From Modestobacter sp. (GTDB taxonomy: Bacteria; Actinomycetota; Actinomycetes; Mycobacteriales; Geodermatophilaceae), in assembly GCA_025965635.1 (NCBI GenBank), contig JAOPWO010000106.1, positions 1 through 5,307 on the forward strand: a DNA stretch of 5,307 nt. Direction: 5' to 3'. This document shows positions 4,428-5,307 of this stretch, piece after piece (position 1 is the first letter of the stretch; the number at the start of each line of letters is the position of its first letter). The notes under the pieces were generated by a model. That model was not told where the DNA came from and made no database searches. It saw only the letters and a program-made list of their open reading frames with translations. The position numbers and the translations under genes were made by a program.

Positions 4428-5307
4428 TCACTCCCCGCCGCGGCCGGGCTCGCCGATGGCGATCATCGCCTCGACCGCCCGCCGCGCGCGGCCGGCGACG
4501 TCGGGGGCGACCTCGATCGCCCCCTCGCCGGTGCGCAGCGTGTTCAGCAGCTTCGCCGGGGTGATCATCTTCATGTAGCGGCAGGACGCCCGGGCGTTCA
4601 TCGGGATGAACTCGGTGTGCGGGTTCAACGAGCGCAGCTGGTGCAGGATGCCGATCTCGGTGGCGACCAGGACCTGCGCCGCGGTGCTGGCCGCGGCGGC
4701 CTCGGCCATGCCGCCCGTCGACAGCACCCGGGTGCGCTCGGCGGGCAGGTCGCCGTGGCTGACCAGGTCGAGGACCGAGGTGGTGCAGCCGCACTCGGGG
4801 TGCACCAGGATCTCCGCGTCGGGGTGGGCGGCGATCTGCGAGCGGACGTCGGCGGGGCTGATCCCGGCGTGCACGTGGCACTCCCCCGCCCAGATGGAGA
4901 TGTTCTCCCGGCCGGTGACGCGCTTGACGTGCGCGCCGAGGAACTGGACGGGGCAGAACAGGATCTCCCGGTCGGCCGGGATCGACCGGATCACGTCGGC
5001 TGCGTTGGACGACGTGCAGCAGATGTCGGTCTCGGCCTTGACCGCGGCCGTGGTGTTCACGTAGCTGACGACGACGGCGCCGGGGTGCTCGGCCTTCCAC
5101 TCGCGCAGCTGCACGGCGGTGATGCTGTCGGCCAGCGAGCAACCGGCGGCGTGGTCGGGCAGCAGCACCGTCTTGTCCGGCGAGAGGATCTTCGCCGTCT
5201 CGGCCATGAAGTGGACGCCGCAGAACACGATCTCGCGGGCGTCGGTCTGCGCCGCGACCCGGGACAGGTAGAGCGAGTCGCCGGTGAAGTGCGCGACGTC
5301 CTGGATC
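4428..5307 (-). CDS. nadA: quinolinate synthase A, 5' end outside the window
   Basis: NadA is the cytoplasmic [4Fe-4S] enzyme that condenses iminoaspartate (from NadB) with dihydroxyacetone phosphate to quinolinate in de novo NAD synthesis. The visible 292 residues begin at IQDVAHFTGDSLYLSR, a conserved early segment, so the N-terminal tens of residues and the start lie beyond the right edge. Family landmarks follow in order: DHAAGCSLADSI (51-62), the substrate-binding SYVNTTAAVKAETD (81-94), ICCTSSNA with the first cluster cysteine (Cys96/97), VHPECGC with the second (Cys172), LSTGGM (195-200) and NARASCRYMKMITP with the third (Cys242). The C-terminus ends normally, with an ordinary Ala/Arg helix and the short tail GEPGRGGE. 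All three cluster positions and the active-site segments are intact, so the enzyme should work. In many actinobacteria nadB and nadC follow nadA on the same strand. Here none does within the window: the next minus-strand gene lies past a plus-strand permease. Confidence 0.97.
   Translation of the reverse strand, partial: IQDVAHFTGDSLYLSRVAAQTDAREIVFCGVHFMAETAKILSPDKTVLLPDHAAGCSLADSITAVQLREWKAEHPGAVVVSYVNTTAAVKAETDICCTSSNAADVIRSIPADREILFCPVQFLGAHVKRVTGRENISIWAGECHVHAGISPADVRSQIAAHPDAEILVHPECGCTTSVLDLVSHGDLPAERTRVLSTGGMAEAAAASTAAQVLVATEIGILHQLRSLNPHTEFIPMNARASCRYMKMITPAKLLNTLRTGEGAIEVAPDVAGRARRAVEAMIAIGEPGRGGE

Noticed and set aside
4606..5064. Plus-strand frame of 152 codons antisense to nadA.
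   Set aside because: Shadow frame; nadA on the minus strand has all cluster cysteines and active-site motifs intact.

Overview
The window is very GC-rich, with strong G/C at third codon positions, GTG starts, 4-nt GTGA gene overlaps and TANNNT-type -10 elements placed directly before start codons. Together with an RNase P RNA that reads like the Streptomyces/Mycobacterium type, this points to an actinobacterium. A Geodermatophilaceae-like or other soil actinobacterium is possible, but that is only a guess. I see no insertion sequence, CRISPR array, tRNA or phage gene.

Layout from left to right. Positions 1 to about 170 hold the 5' part of the RNase P RNA gene (rnpB) on the minus strand; its 3' part lies beyond the left edge. 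Next, all on the minus strand and transcribed leftward toward rnpB, is a compact three-gene set in the order MFS exporter (1646-3178), alpha/beta hydrolase (945-1649) and PIG-L family deacetylase (209-928). The first two overlap by 4 nt (GTGA) and the last two are 16 nt apart. A 63-codon ORF (3175-3366) precedes the exporter. It also overlaps it by GTGA and looks like the broken N-terminus of a DoxX-type membrane protein. A divergent promoter zone near 3373-3382 separates this operon from a plus-strand TauE/SafE permease gene (3391-4146). Behind the permease lies what looks like a frameshifted small membrane-protein gene (4153-4364). It converges on nadA (4428 to the right edge, minus strand, 5' end outside), the quinolinate synthase of de novo NAD synthesis. 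A 16-bp perfect palindrome at 4353-4368 sits between the converging genes.

How the genes may work together: nadA and rnpB are housekeeping genes. The exporter, hydrolase and PIG-L deacetylase probably form one transcription unit that modifies and exports an unknown small molecule (inference only). The permease is probably an independent anion or sulfur-compound transporter. The most interesting small-scale signals are the interlocked, back-to-back -10 elements that share a central TA, the decayed leader ORF coupled to the exporter, and the palindrome carrying stop codons for both strands. I found no convincing new defence or mobile system here.
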